A stretch of 64,000 bases of DNA, from positions 118,648 through 182,647 of the forward strand of contig CAVTQA010000001.1 in NCBI GenBank assembly GCA_963736715.1, read 5' to 3'. The notes under the pieces were generated by a model. It did not search any database. It saw only the letters and a program-made list of their open reading frames with translations, and was not told the DNA's origin. Made by a program: the position numbers and the translations under genes. This document shows, in pieces, positions 43,714 to 52,169 of this stretch (its first letter is position 1; each line of letters opens with the position of its first letter). This DNA is from AP-15 sp963736715. Its GTDB lineage: Bacteria; Pseudomonadota; Alphaproteobacteria; ATCC43930; CGMCC-115725.

Positions 43714-43905
43714 GTGAACCTCTACCTGCACGACATCGCGGGCCGCGAGAGTCCAATCGAGGCGCGCGACGCGCTGCTCGGTGCCGGTGGCCAGACCTAC
43801 GATGTGATCTTGACCGATCCGCTCTTCGGCAAAAAGCAGAGCTATCGGATCGTCCGCGACGACGCGAGGTCGACACCGAGCGCGAGGGCAACGCGGACGC
43901 CGGAC
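43714..43905 (+). pseudogene. Type I restriction-modification methylase (HsdM) fragment
   Basis: The forward strand encodes MNLYLHDIAGRESPIEARDA, LLGAGGQTYDVILTDPLFGK and KQSYRIVRDD, matching the part of HsdM around the catalytic NPPF motif. Here the motif is TDPLF, so it would be inactive. After RDDA the frame shifts and continues EVDTEREGNADAG, as HsdM does. Both ends are missing. It is directly followed by the HTH fragment. The 110 bases before it encode RASDIIRNAEVYTAMRSRFS, then GIDIVPEVVRLRA and a stop, from an unidentified gene. Confidence 0.7.
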
Positions 43906-43928
43906 AAAGCCAGCTGCCGGGAGCCGCC

Positions 43929-44128
43929 CCTTGCCGACCCTCGGCGATCAGGTGCTTGCCCTGGCAACCGGCAAGACGCAGCAGGAAATCGCCGCCGCTT
44001 GCAAGGGCGCTCGCCCGAACCATGTCGGTGTCGTCATTGCCCGGCACAAGCGGGCTGGCCGCATTGAAGAGCGCGGCGGGAAGCTCTACGCAAGGCAGTC
44101 GACCGAAACAGCACACGCCGCGGTCTGA
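43929..44128 (+). pseudogene. Truncated copy of the small HTH gene
   Basis: LGDQVLALATGKTQQEIAAA, CKGARPNHVGVVIARHKRAG and RIEERGGKLYARQS match the C-terminal domain of the gene at 41441-41908 at high identity, in the same orientation. The coiled-coil and linker are lost; the match begins near 43929 right after the HsdM scrap. An ATG at 43931 could start a 65-residue protein with the DNA-binding domain alone, so some function is possible. Confidence 0.65.
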
Positions 44129-44294
44129 TCGACAAAGAGAGCAACCCCTTCCTCTGAGAGATGCTGACCGGCAGTTGACGGTCCGGTGACGCGGTTTCGC
44201 CTTTCGGTGCCATTGGCCAACCCGGGCGTCAGGATCGGTACACTTCGGCGCTCCGGGCATCCTCGCTGTGAGATATCGACCAAGGTAGAAAGGA

Positions 44295-44738
44295 TTACGG
44301 TACGTAGCGGGTAACGCCCTCGACTACGCCCTGTTCCCGGCCGCGCAGCTCGATGACATTGCGATCAGGGTCGCGCACGAACACCGAAATGTGCCCGCTT
44401 TCGCCGAAGCTGACCGGTCCCTGGGTGATCGGAATTCCATTTTCCTTCAGCGCGGCGATAGTTGCAGGAATGGATGCCACGCGCAGCGCGATGTGTGTAT
44501 AGCCGGGGAATTTCTCCCGAAGGTCCATCAGAATGTTGGCGGCTGGATCGCCGGCATTCGCGTTGAAAACGAGATTGAATTCCACTCCGTTCTCGTTGCG
44601 AACGATCGCGACATCATCGCCGTCGGCGCGGCGAGCGAGCACGAACCCCAGCACTCCGTAAAAGGCCAGCGCGCGGTCGAGATTTCGAACTCTTATACCA
44701 ATGTGATCGACCCGTTCGATTGCGACAGCTTGCGCCAT
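44295..44738 (-). CDS. VOC-superfamily (glyoxalase/bleomycin resistance) protein
   Basis: 147 residues. The two beta-alpha-beta-beta-beta modules carry likely metal ligands: His in VDHIGIRVRNLDRALAFY, Glu in NGVEFNLVF, His in GYTHIALRV and Glu in DRNVIELRGRE. The family covers glyoxalase I, extradiol dioxygenases and epimerases; this single-domain length fits a glyoxalase-like lyase or isomerase. The ATG at 44738 has GGAGGT six bases ahead. It is 289 bp downstream of the monooxygenase gene on the same strand and may belong to that operon or have its own promoter. Confidence 0.85.
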   Translation of the reverse strand: MAQAVAIERVDHIGIRVRNLDRALAFYGVLGFVLARRADGDDVAIVRNENGVEFNLVFNANAGDPAANILMDLREKFPGYTHIALRVASIPATIAALKENGIPITQGPVSFGESGHISVFVRDPDRNVIELRGREQGVVEGVTRYVP

Positions 44739-45027
44739 TGTGACCTCCATGCTCCACAAACTCAGTACAGACTAGCTGTGATTGCGGCGGCAACTCAGTT
44801 TTCTGGAGAAGGGCGCATTGACCCGATGCGGATCCAATCCGCCGCTACTGACCGAGTCGGGTCGGGAGCCGAATTGACCCGCCTCGGATGACGCGTTGAG
44901 GCGAGATCGGCCATCTGGGCGTCACCGTCTGGAGCCGCGGAGCCTCACCAGAAAACTGGTGAGGGTGGATTTGCGGGGATGGCCAATGCCCGTTGTCAAA
45001 CGCCCGTGAGCCGAACGTATCGGTACA

Positions 45028-46677
45028 TCAATCTGCGGCGAACCGCTGCTCTTCAACGCAACCACCCAAACGAAACCCTTCGTAGCCCCTGGCCGCGATC
45101 TCATCACATTTCTTTTTGTATGCAGCCACACCGCCGACATACGGCATGAATACGCGGGGTTTCCCCGGGATATTGGCGCCGACGTACCATGAGTTCGCCA
45201 ACGGATAGAGCGTACGATCCGCGACCTCGTTGTTGTGCCGCAGCCAAGCGTCCTCGGCATCCTCCTCCGCCTCGATGCGCGAGAACCCGTGGTCGCGCAA
45301 ATACCGCATGCAGTCCGCGATCCAATCGACGTGCTGCTCGCAAGCCAATATCATCTGACTTTTAACGCCAGGGCTCTGCGGGCCGGTGATCATAAAGAGA
45401 TTTGGGAACCCGGCAATCATGATCCCGAGATAGGTACGCGGACCGTGTTCCCACTTCTCTCGAACCGACATCCCTGCGTCAGTGTGAATGTCGATCTCTT
45501 TCATTGCCCCGGTCATGGCATCAAAGCCCGTTGCAAAAACGATTGCATCGAGCAGGTAGTCGGCATTCGCTGTGCGCAACCCGGTGGGCGTGATTTCTTT
45601 GATCGGCTCGCTTCTGATATCCACTAATCTAACGTTATCGCGATTGTACGTCTCATAATAGTCGGTATCGAGAATGAGCCGCTTGGTGCCGATTGGATGG
45701 TCATTGGGGCACAGCAGCTCCGCCGTCTTGGGATCCTTGACGGTGGCACGGACCTTCCGGCGAACGAACTCTGACGCCGTTTCGTTGGACTCTTTGTTGA
45801 TCAACAGATCCGTAAATGAATAGAGGAAGCTGATGCTGCCGCCATCGGCCCATTTTGCCTCGTAGGCGCGTAACCGCTCCTCTTCGGTTGCATCGAGCCC
45901 CGACTTTACGGGCGCCGGATACCCGGCAATCCCGAATGGCGTCTCGAAGGCGGCGCGGCGGCGCTCGGGATAATGCGCTTTGTGAGCGTTCTCTTTGTCC
46001 GGATCCATTGGCGCGTTGCGTGCGGGCAGGCTGAAGTTGGCTGTCCGTTGAAAGACGTAAAGATGCTTCGCCTGCTTTGCGATGATGGGTATCGACTGGA
46101 CGCCCGACGAGCCGGTTCCAATCACGCCTACTCGCAATCCGGTGAAATCAACTCCTTCATGGGGCCATAATCCGGTGTGATACCACTCTCCCTTGAAGCT
46201 CTCCAAACCAGGAAGGCTCGGCGTCCGAGGTGTCGAGAGATTACCCGTCCCCATGATGCAGAAGCGCGCGGTCGCGGCGTTACCTTTGTCAGTCCTGACG
46301 GTCCATGTGTTTGTCTTGCTGTCGAAGAGCGCCTCTTTGACCCGGGTGTTGAACTCGATGTCGCGCCTGAGGTCGAAGCGGTCAGCCACATGGTTGATGT
46401 AACGCAGGATCTCAGGTTGCGTACCGTAGCGCTCGGGCCAATGCCATTCCTGCTGCAGCTCGTCCGAGAAGGAATACGAGTATTCCATGCTCTCGACATC
46501 GCAGCGACACCCCGGGTAGCGGTTCCAGTACCAGGTGCCGCCAACCCCGGCACCAACCTCGAAGCCGCGCACTTTGAGGCCGAGTTTTCGGAGGCGATAG
46601 ATTGCGTAGAGACCGCCCACTCCGGCGCCGACGACGATCGCATCAAATTTTGCGGGTTCTGAGGTGCGTGCCGGCAT
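45028..46677 (-). CDS. Baeyer-Villiger-type flavin monooxygenase 1
   Basis: 549 residues, type I. It has two dinucleotide-binding motifs, GAGVGG (residues 17-22) and GTGSSG, and the Baeyer-Villiger fingerprint FKGEWYHTGLWP, which fits FxGxxxHxxxWP exactly (near residue 161). GGTWYWNRYPGCRCDVESME and ATGFDAMTGAMKEIDI are further landmarks of cyclohexanone- and steroid-type enzymes. These proteins use NADPH and O2 to convert ketones to esters or lactones. AGGAG precedes the ATG at 46677. It is the third enzyme gene in the IclR-led run. Confidence 0.92.
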   Translation of the reverse strand: MPARTSEPAKFDAIVVGAGVGGLYAIYRLRKLGLKVRGFEVGAGVGGTWYWNRYPGCRCDVESMEYSYSFSDELQQEWHWPERYGTQPEILRYINHVADRFDLRRDIEFNTRVKEALFDSKTNTWTVRTDKGNAATARFCIMGTGNLSTPRTPSLPGLESFKGEWYHTGLWPHEGVDFTGLRVGVIGTGSSGVQSIPIIAKQAKHLYVFQRTANFSLPARNAPMDPDKENAHKAHYPERRRAAFETPFGIAGYPAPVKSGLDATEEERLRAYEAKWADGGSISFLYSFTDLLINKESNETASEFVRRKVRATVKDPKTAELLCPNDHPIGTKRLILDTDYYETYNRDNVRLVDIRSEPIKEITPTGLRTANADYLLDAIVFATGFDAMTGAMKEIDIHTDAGMSVREKWEHGPRTYLGIMIAGFPNLFMITGPQSPGVKSQMILACEQHVDWIADCMRYLRDHGFSRIEAEEDAEDAWLRHNNEVADRTLYPLANSWYVGANIPGKPRVFMPYVGGVAAYKKKCDEIAARGYEGFRLGGCVEEQRFAAD

Positions 46678-46740
46678 TTCGGATCTCCTGCCAATATCCA
46701 AGGTTATGAAGGTGCGCCGCCGCTCTTATGACGGAACGCC

Positions 46741-47835
46741 TCACTCGGCCGCCTCGCGAACCTTGCTTGAGGATTGTGACTTGAGCACCGGAAGCACCTC
46801 TTTGGCAAAGAGCCTCAGGCCCCGCTCCGCGACCTCGTAAGGCGTGCCGCCGAAGCGGAAGGCGACGTTGACTTCGAAATCGCCGATGATCCTCCGACGC
46901 TCTTCGAGCCCGCGCAGGATCTTGTCGGGCGCTCCCCAGCTCGCGGCCCGCATGAAGCCGGCGACGGCGCCTTCGAGGCCGCCCTTACGGGCGATCTCGA
47001 CCTTCTGCTGATAGGCGTCGTAGCCCTTCACGGTCTTGAAGTGCTCGCCAAGGAATTCATAATGGTAGAAATTGCTCTCGACGAATTTGCCCTGATATTT
47101 GCGCGCTTCTTCTTCGGTTTCGGCAAGGTTGGCGCCGCAGATGCAGAATTCCGTCAGCATGACGTGGGGTGGCTCGGTGCCGTGATATTTGCGGTGCAGT
47201 TCGCGGCCCCGTTCAATGGCCGGCAGTCGCATTTCCCACGGACGGTCGGCGAACATCACGATATGGGCACCGAGCTTGGCGGCGGAGTCGATCGAGTCCT
47301 CGCTGGAGGCCACGGCGTAGATGCGGCCGTCGAACGAAAATTGCGGCCGCGGCCGGATCTCGATGCGCGGCTGCTGGTAGAACTTGCCGTCGCCCTCGAT
47401 AAACCCGGTCGCCAACGCATTGACGATCATCGGAGCCGCCTCGTCGAAGCGCTCCCGCAACTCATCCATGCTTAGGCGAAAGGCGGCGAACTCCCGGCGC
47501 GCAAGGCCACGCCCGAGGCCGAGGCGAAGCCGCCCCTTGCTCAGCATATCGAGCATAGCTGCCTGTTCAGCGACACGCAGCGGGTCGTGCCAGGGCAGGA
47601 TGACCGCCGCGGTGCCGAGATCCACGTTGGGGCAGAGCGCGGTCAGATAGGTCATCAGCTGCAGGTTGTCGGGCACGAACGAATAGTCATTGAAGTGGTG
47701 CTCGGCCGACCACAGGCAGTCGAAGCCGAGGTCGGCGGCGAGCCGGGCCAGCCGGATCTCCTCCTCCCACACGCGCGCGTCGGAGCAATCATCCCAGCCG
47801 TAGCTGGCGAACACCATCATCATGCCGACATCCAT
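46741..47835 (-). CDS. LLM-class flavin-dependent oxidoreductase (luciferase-like)
   Basis: 364 residues, TIM-barrel bacterial-luciferase superfamily. Features are LAADLGFDCLWSAEHHFNDY, YLTALCPNVDLGTAAVILPW, DMLSKGRLRLGLGRGLARRE and the C-terminal substrate cap. Members use reduced flavin (FMNH2 or F420) to oxidise alkanes, ketones or sulfonates. It lies between two Baeyer-Villiger genes in one direction (gaps 63 and 81 bp), so all three probably act on the same carbon source. A partner flavin reductase is not seen. Confidence 0.9.
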   Translation of the reverse strand: MDVGMMMVFASYGWDDCSDARVWEEEIRLARLAADLGFDCLWSAEHHFNDYSFVPDNLQLMTYLTALCPNVDLGTAAVILPWHDPLRVAEQAAMLDMLSKGRLRLGLGRGLARREFAAFRLSMDELRERFDEAAPMIVNALATGFIEGDGKFYQQPRIEIRPRPQFSFDGRIYAVASSEDSIDSAAKLGAHIVMFADRPWEMRLPAIERGRELHRKYHGTEPPHVMLTEFCICGANLAETEEEARKYQGKFVESNFYHYEFLGEHFKTVKGYDAYQQKVEIARKGGLEGAVAGFMRAASWGAPDKILRGLEERRRIIGDFEVNVAFRFGGTPYEVAERGLRLFAKEVLPVLKSQSSSKVREAAE

Positions 47836-47916
47836 GGAGCGCTCCTTCGTTCGCTGTGTGTCGCTAATATCGGTCTGAGCTACCGCAGGCTGGCGAGCAT
47901 GGCCGCCGTTACTGCG

Positions 47917-49557
47917 CTAAGCCAGCGCCAGTTCACGATACCCGTCCGCGACGACGGCTTCGCAGCGCTCGCGGAACTTGGGGTGGCCGCCGCTGTAGCG
48001 CATGATCCGGCGGACCTGCTTCCCCTCGACATTGCGGTTGATGCCGGTCATCCACGAGTCGACCTCGGTGAACAGCAAGCCCTCGCTCGACTCAATAACG
48101 TGGTCGGTCCATGCAGCGGCACCCGCCGCGGTGGCCTCGAGACGTGTCAGGTCGCGGTCGCGCGCGAAGCGGATCAGCCCGGTGACCCAATCGGCGCTGT
48201 ATTCGGCGGCGCGCGGAAAGTTGCCGAGCCCGGCATGCGGGCCCATCACCATGAGCATGTTGGGGAAGCCGTCCACCAGGATTCCGAGAAAGGTCTGCGG
48301 CCCGTCCCTCCATTTCTCCCTTAGCGACGCTCCGTCGACCCCGCGGACGTCGATGCGGTCGAAGGCGCCGGTGATCGCGTCGAAACCGGTGGCGTAGATA
48401 ATAATGTCGAACTCGTACTTGGTATCGCTGGTCTTGATGCCGGCCGGAGTGACGCACTCGATCGGCGTCTCGTTGATGTCGACCAGTTTCACGTTGGGCT
48501 GGTTGTAGACCTCGAAATAGCCGCTTTCGAGCGGCACGCGGCGGGTGCCGAAGCCATGATTTTTCGGGATCAGTTTCTCGGCGACAACCGGATCTTTGAC
48601 CCGCTGGCGGATTTTGCGCGCGACGAAATCCGAGATCAGCGCGTTCGCCTCACGGTTCACCAGGATGTCCCGGAAATTGCCCATCCAGATGCCGAACCCG
48701 GGCTCGCCATAAAGCTTCTCCCAAAACGCCTCGCGTTCCTCGGAGGTCACCTCGAACGTGGAGCGTGGGTCGGTCGCATGGATGAAGCAGCCGTAGGTCT
48801 CCTGGCAACGAGCGAAGATGTCGGGATAATTGGCCCGGATCCGGTGCATCTCCTGAGGTGTGATCTTGGCGTTGTGCAGTGGCGCGCACCACTGAGGGGT
48901 GCGCTGAAACACGGTCAGACGGCCAACTGTCTTGGCCACCTCCGTGATGGTCTGCACGCCGGTCGCCCCGGTGCCGATCACCGCAACGCGCTTGCCGTCG
49001 AAGCTAACCGGTTCCTTGGGCCAGTAATGGGTGTGGCAGGACTGGCGTTGGAAGGTCTTCACGCCGGGAATGGTCGGCATCGTCGCTGCCGACAGCACCC
49101 CAATCGCGGTGATCAGAAAGCGAGTGCTGTAGCGCCGGCCGTCCTCCAGAACGACGGCCCATCTGCGCGTATCCTCCCGGTAATGCGCGGCGGTGACACG
49201 GCTGTTGAACTGGATGTCGCGACGCAGATCGAACTTGTCGGCGACGTAGTTCAGATAACGCTCGGTCTCGGGCTGGCCCGCGAAGTGCTCCTCCCAGTCC
49301 CATTCGTCCAGCAGTTCCGGTGAGAAGGAGTAGCCGTAGGTCCAGCTCTCGGAATCAAAGCGGGCCCCCGGGTAACGGTTCCAGTACCAAGTGCCGCCGA
49401 CGTTGCTACCGGCTTCGAAGACCCGCACCGTAAGGCCGAGTTCGCGCAACCTATAGAGCTGGTACAGGCCGGAAACCCCGGCGCCGATAACGATCGCGTC
49501 GAAATCGAAACCCGTCTCTGTCAAAGTTCCGTAGGGCACCGCTGGTGATCCGTCCAT
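47917..49557 (-). CDS. Baeyer-Villiger-type flavin monooxygenase 2
   Basis: 546 residues, related to enzyme 1 throughout, with GAGVSG, GGTWYWNRYPGARFDSESW and GTGATG. The fingerprint position reads FQRQSCHTHYWP, so the family glycine is replaced by Arg while the His and Trp are kept. The start at 49557 has GAGGG upstream; one at 49581 is also possible. It is the first enzyme after the IclR gene. The replaced glycine may change the hinge or substrate range. The two enzymes could act on successive ketones. Confidence 0.9.
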   Translation of the reverse strand: MDGSPAVPYGTLTETGFDFDAIVIGAGVSGLYQLYRLRELGLTVRVFEAGSNVGGTWYWNRYPGARFDSESWTYGYSFSPELLDEWDWEEHFAGQPETERYLNYVADKFDLRRDIQFNSRVTAAHYREDTRRWAVVLEDGRRYSTRFLITAIGVLSAATMPTIPGVKTFQRQSCHTHYWPKEPVSFDGKRVAVIGTGATGVQTITEVAKTVGRLTVFQRTPQWCAPLHNAKITPQEMHRIRANYPDIFARCQETYGCFIHATDPRSTFEVTSEEREAFWEKLYGEPGFGIWMGNFRDILVNREANALISDFVARKIRQRVKDPVVAEKLIPKNHGFGTRRVPLESGYFEVYNQPNVKLVDINETPIECVTPAGIKTSDTKYEFDIIIYATGFDAITGAFDRIDVRGVDGASLREKWRDGPQTFLGILVDGFPNMLMVMGPHAGLGNFPRAAEYSADWVTGLIRFARDRDLTRLEATAAGAAAWTDHVIESSEGLLFTEVDSWMTGINRNVEGKQVRRIMRYSGGHPKFRERCEAVVADGYRELALA

Positions 49558-49588
49558 GCTGTCTTCCCTCGCCTGTGTCATCGATCAA

Positions 49589-50470
49589 TCACCCAAGCCG
49601 CAGCAATCGCACGCTCTCGGACAGCCGCGACGCCGCGGATTGCATTGCGCGGCTGAGCGGTTCGACGGCATCCCGGTGGATGTCGTGCGAATTTCCCGCG
49701 GCGGTCAGGACGAGCAGCAGCTCCCATGACGGCGACAGGACGGGCGCCGATACTTGCGTGATGCCCTGGAACATACCGCCGCGATCCACCGCGAACCCCG
49801 ACTGCCTCGCCTCTTTGACGCGGGCCAGGAAATCAGGAAAGGACGGCTTCTGGTACCACTGGACCCGAGAAAACAGTGTCTCGAGGTCCTGCTCGCTGCT
49901 GTTGCCGAACGCGGCCATGATGACGCCCGATGCTCCGGCCGGGCCGGGATATTGGCGTCCGACCGTGACGTACAGATCGGTCCGGAACGCGGCACCCACC
50001 CAGTCCAGGAGCAGCAGAGAAGACGGACCCACGACCTTGGATAGATAGACCGACACGCCGTGCGCATCCGAGACCGCGTGCATCAATGGACGCGCGAGAT
50101 CCATCAGGCCACTGCGCCGTAACACGCCATAAGCGAGTTCGAGAATGTGCAGGCTCACCGAATAACTGTGGGTCGCCTCGTCATAGCCGACAAAGCCCTC
50201 GGCTTGCAGGGTCCGCAGGATGTTGTATGCGGTCCCCCGATACAACCCCGCCCCGCGAGCCACCTCACTCGCGTTCAACGGCCGCTCTGAAGCGTGCAGG
50301 GTCCGCAGCACTTTGGCCGCTGCGACAACCGCGCCGACCGGTTTGCCCAGGCTGTTTTTGCCGAAATCAGCGCGAACGACGCTTTCACCGGTGACGGTGC
50401 TCGGCTCGCTTTCGCACGTCTTTGCCAAGATGTCGCTGACGCCTGGACCCGCGGCCCTCGGCCGATCCAT
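49589..50470 (-). CDS. IclR-family transcriptional regulator
   Basis: About 293 residues. The winged helix is in VVAAAKVLRTLHASERPLNA, SEVARGAGLYRGTAYNILRT and LQAEGFVGYDEATHSYSVS. The effector domain has HAVSDAHGVSVYLSKVVGPS and GASGVIMAAFGNS. IclR proteins respond to small aromatic, keto or lactone compounds. It begins the minus-strand run and lies 31 bp before monooxygenase 2, so it probably controls this operon and itself. The exact start is unclear; starts at 50470 or 50527 are both open. Confidence 0.88.
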   Translation of the reverse strand: MDRPRAAGPGVSDILAKTCESEPSTVTGESVVRADFGKNSLGKPVGAVVAAAKVLRTLHASERPLNASEVARGAGLYRGTAYNILRTLQAEGFVGYDEATHSYSVSLHILELAYGVLRRSGLMDLARPLMHAVSDAHGVSVYLSKVVGPSSLLLLDWVGAAFRTDLYVTVGRQYPGPAGASGVIMAAFGNSSEQDLETLFSRVQWYQKPSFPDFLARVKEARQSGFAVDRGGMFQGITQVSAPVLSPSWELLLVLTAAGNSHDIHRDAVEPLSRAMQSAASRLSESVRLLRLG

Positions 50471-50584
50471 CCTTTGCCTGATCAACTTTATTGACCCATG
50501 CTGAACAGATGATAGCAAGGCGCGCAAAGTTCAATCTAAATCGTATGTCTTCCATACAAGACATGAAGCGTTCCCGCGGTCAGT

Positions 50585-50943
50585 AATGGCCGCATCGCCG
50601 CGGTCGGCAAGGTGGGCAGGGGACGCCGCCGAGGTCGTCGACGCCGGCGAGCTCGCGCTGGTGCCAGGCATCATCGATCTGCACACGCATTATGACGCAC
50701 AGGTCACCTGGGACCCGACCCTGTCGCCATCGCCCTCGCTCGGAGTCACGACGGCGGTGATGGGCAATTGCGGCTTCGGTGTCGTGCCGAGCCCGCCGCC
50801 GCTGCGTGACCTGATCATGCGCAACCTCGCGGTTGTCGAAGGGATGATCTCGATGCGCTGCGCGCCGGCATTGACTGGCAGTCCCATCTTTCGCCGAATA
50901 CATGACGATGCTGTGCGGTCGCAGGCCCTACATGAACCTGGTT
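50585..50943 (+). pseudogene. N-acyl-D-amino-acid deacylase (amidohydrolase family 3) fragment
   Basis: Three forward frames together give a broken stretch of the enzyme: NGRIAAVGKVG, then GDAAEVVDAGELALVPGIID, LHTHYDAQVTWDPTLSPSPS, VMGNCGFGVVPSPPPLRDLI, NLAVVEGM, DLDALRAGIDWQ and SFAEYMTMLCGRRPYMNLVG. HTHYD is the metal-binding start of the barrel. Both ends are missing, and the right end at about 50943 meets the DUF3489 fragment at a shared GGTTGG. The gene would have hydrolysed N-acyl-D-amino acids; it cannot now. Confidence 0.8.
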
Positions 50944-51067
50944 GGCAGCGGCACATGGTCCGGGCCTCTTTCTCGGGTACCCTGACGAAGAAGCTTGGGC
51001 TCACCCTCGCCTCGGCCACGGAGGAGCGTGGCCGGTCTACCGCATCGCCGTGTCGGAGCAGGCATGA
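50941..51067 (+). pseudogene. DUF3489-type C-terminal fragment
   Basis: GWQRHMVRASFSGTLTKKLG, LTLASATEERG and, one frame over, VYRIAVSEQA followed by TGA match the C-terminal end of DUF3489 proteins, which in Rhizobiales sit just before DUF2924 and a serine recombinase. The N-terminal two thirds are missing and one frameshift lies near 51030. The stop overlaps the ATG of the DUF2924 fragment. Confidence 0.7.
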
Positions 51068-51464
51068 GCCGCACCATCCAGGGTGCTCCGGCTTGCCGGG
51101 AGGCGCTCGCGCGCCTTCCGAGCTCGATCTCGGCGAGCTTCGTCAACAGTGGCGCGCCCTCTACAAAGCCGATGCGTCGCCTCACCTCAGCCGCGAGATG
51201 ATGCTGCGCGCCGTCGCATGCCGGATGCAGGAAATCGCTCTCGGCGGCCTCCGCCCAGAACGCCAGCGCCAGCTCCGCCAATTTGCTCAGCAGCTCAAGG
51301 AGAGCAGAAAGCAGCGGATACGTCCTCGTCCCGAGCTGAAGCCCGGAACCCGGCTGGTTCGGGAATCGCTCGGTCGAACCTATGAGGTGCTGGTACTCGA
51401 TGACGGCTTCGCCTGGCACGGCACGAGCTACCGTGCGCTATTGTCAACGCCGGTTGAATTCTGA
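51064..51464 (+). pseudogene. DUF2924 protein, frameshifted and truncated
   Basis: The start MSRTIQGAPACREALARLP is followed, after a one-base slip near 51115, by SELDLGELRQQWRALYKADA, HLSREMMLRAVACRMQEIAL, ELKPGTRLVRESLGRTYEVL and DGFAWHGTSYRALLS, all DUF2924 features. The usual C-terminal wing (near AIARAITGTRWNGPRFFGL in intact members) is replaced by TPVEF and a stop. DUF2924 genes accompany phage-like serine recombinases; their function is not known. Confidence 0.75.
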
Positions 51465-51511
51465 CCTACTTTGGACTGGTTCGCCGATTTAATTCTGACC
51501 CACCCTGTTTG
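51458..51511. repeat. Direct AATTCTGACCYAC repeats, possible IS end
   Basis: AATTCTGACCTACTTTGG starts at about 51458 and AATTCTGACCCACCCTG at about 51491, two direct copies 33 bases apart, exactly where the DUF2924 gene is cut off. IS21-like elements carry such multiple terminal repeats, so this may be the remaining end of an insertion sequence. No transposase is left. Confidence 0.4.
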
Positions 51512-51533
51512 CCTGCCCCGAGGCTCGGTCGAG

Positions 51534-51581
51534 GCAGCTAGTCCAGGTGGTGTATAAGCAGCTAGTCCAGGTAGTCTATAA
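51534..51581. repeat. 24-bp imperfect tandem repeat
   Basis: GCAGCTAGTCCAGGTGGTGT then ATAA at 51534-51557 is followed at once by the same 24 bases with two changes (51558-51581). It lies in front of the recombinase fragment, in its leader or in an inserted piece. The two copies match at 22 of 24 positions. Confidence 0.75.
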
Positions 51582-51583
51582 GA

Positions 51584-51992
51584 GGGACCCGCGCGCGGAG
51601 CAGCGCGAGGCCTGCGAGGCCTATATCCGCAGCCAGCAGCACGAGCGCTGGGTGTTGGCGAGAACCCGCTACGACGATGGCGGGTTCTCCGGTGGCAATC
51701 TGGAGCGGCCGGCGCTGCAGCGATTCTCGCTGATATCCGGGCCGGCCGGATCGACATCGTCGTCGTCTACAAGGTCGACCGGCTGACTCGATCGCTCGCC
51801 GATTTTGCCCGGCTCGCAGAACTCTTCGATGCTGAGGCTGTGTCGTTCGTGTCGGTGACGCAACAATTCAATACGACAAGCTCGATGGGGCGGCTGACGC
51901 TCAATGTGCTGCTGTCCTTTGCCCAGTTCGAGCGCGAGCTCACCGGTGAACACATTCGCAGGCCGCGCTCACCGCGGCTTGCGCGTCATTGA
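51584..51992 (+). pseudogene. Serine site-specific recombinase, N-terminal domain remnant
   Basis: EQREACEAYIRSQQHERWVL, RTRYDDGGFSGGNLERPALQ, then after a frame change near 51725 GRIDIVVVYKVDRLTRSLAD, FARLAELFDAEAVSFVSVTQ and LLSFAQFERELTGEHIR match the resolvase catalytic domain from just after its catalytic serine. VDRLTRS carries conserved arginine. The start with the nucleophilic serine and the whole C-terminal DNA-binding part are lost; after GEHIR the frame ends RPRSPRLARH. It cannot be active. Confidence 0.82.
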
Positions 51993-52169
51993 ACTCCCGG
52001 CTTTCCCGAGGCGGGACTGCATCACCGCCCGACAGAGAAAAAGGGCCAAGTGGTGCCGGCTCGCGTGCGGCACTCCCCTTCTCACGTGCCCGCGCACCCA
52101 AAGAGCGCCGCCAAACCGCGCGGCTCTCCGCCTACAGCTTTGGATTTCACTGCAGAGACAGACTCCCCG

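Noticed and set aside
50586..51464. A single 292-residue deacylase-DUF2924 fusion protein
   Set aside because: It joins pieces of three families in mixed frames and is better explained as adjoining pseudogenes.
51534..51581. CRISPR-like repeats
   Set aside because: There are only two adjoining copies, with no spacers and no cas genes in the window.
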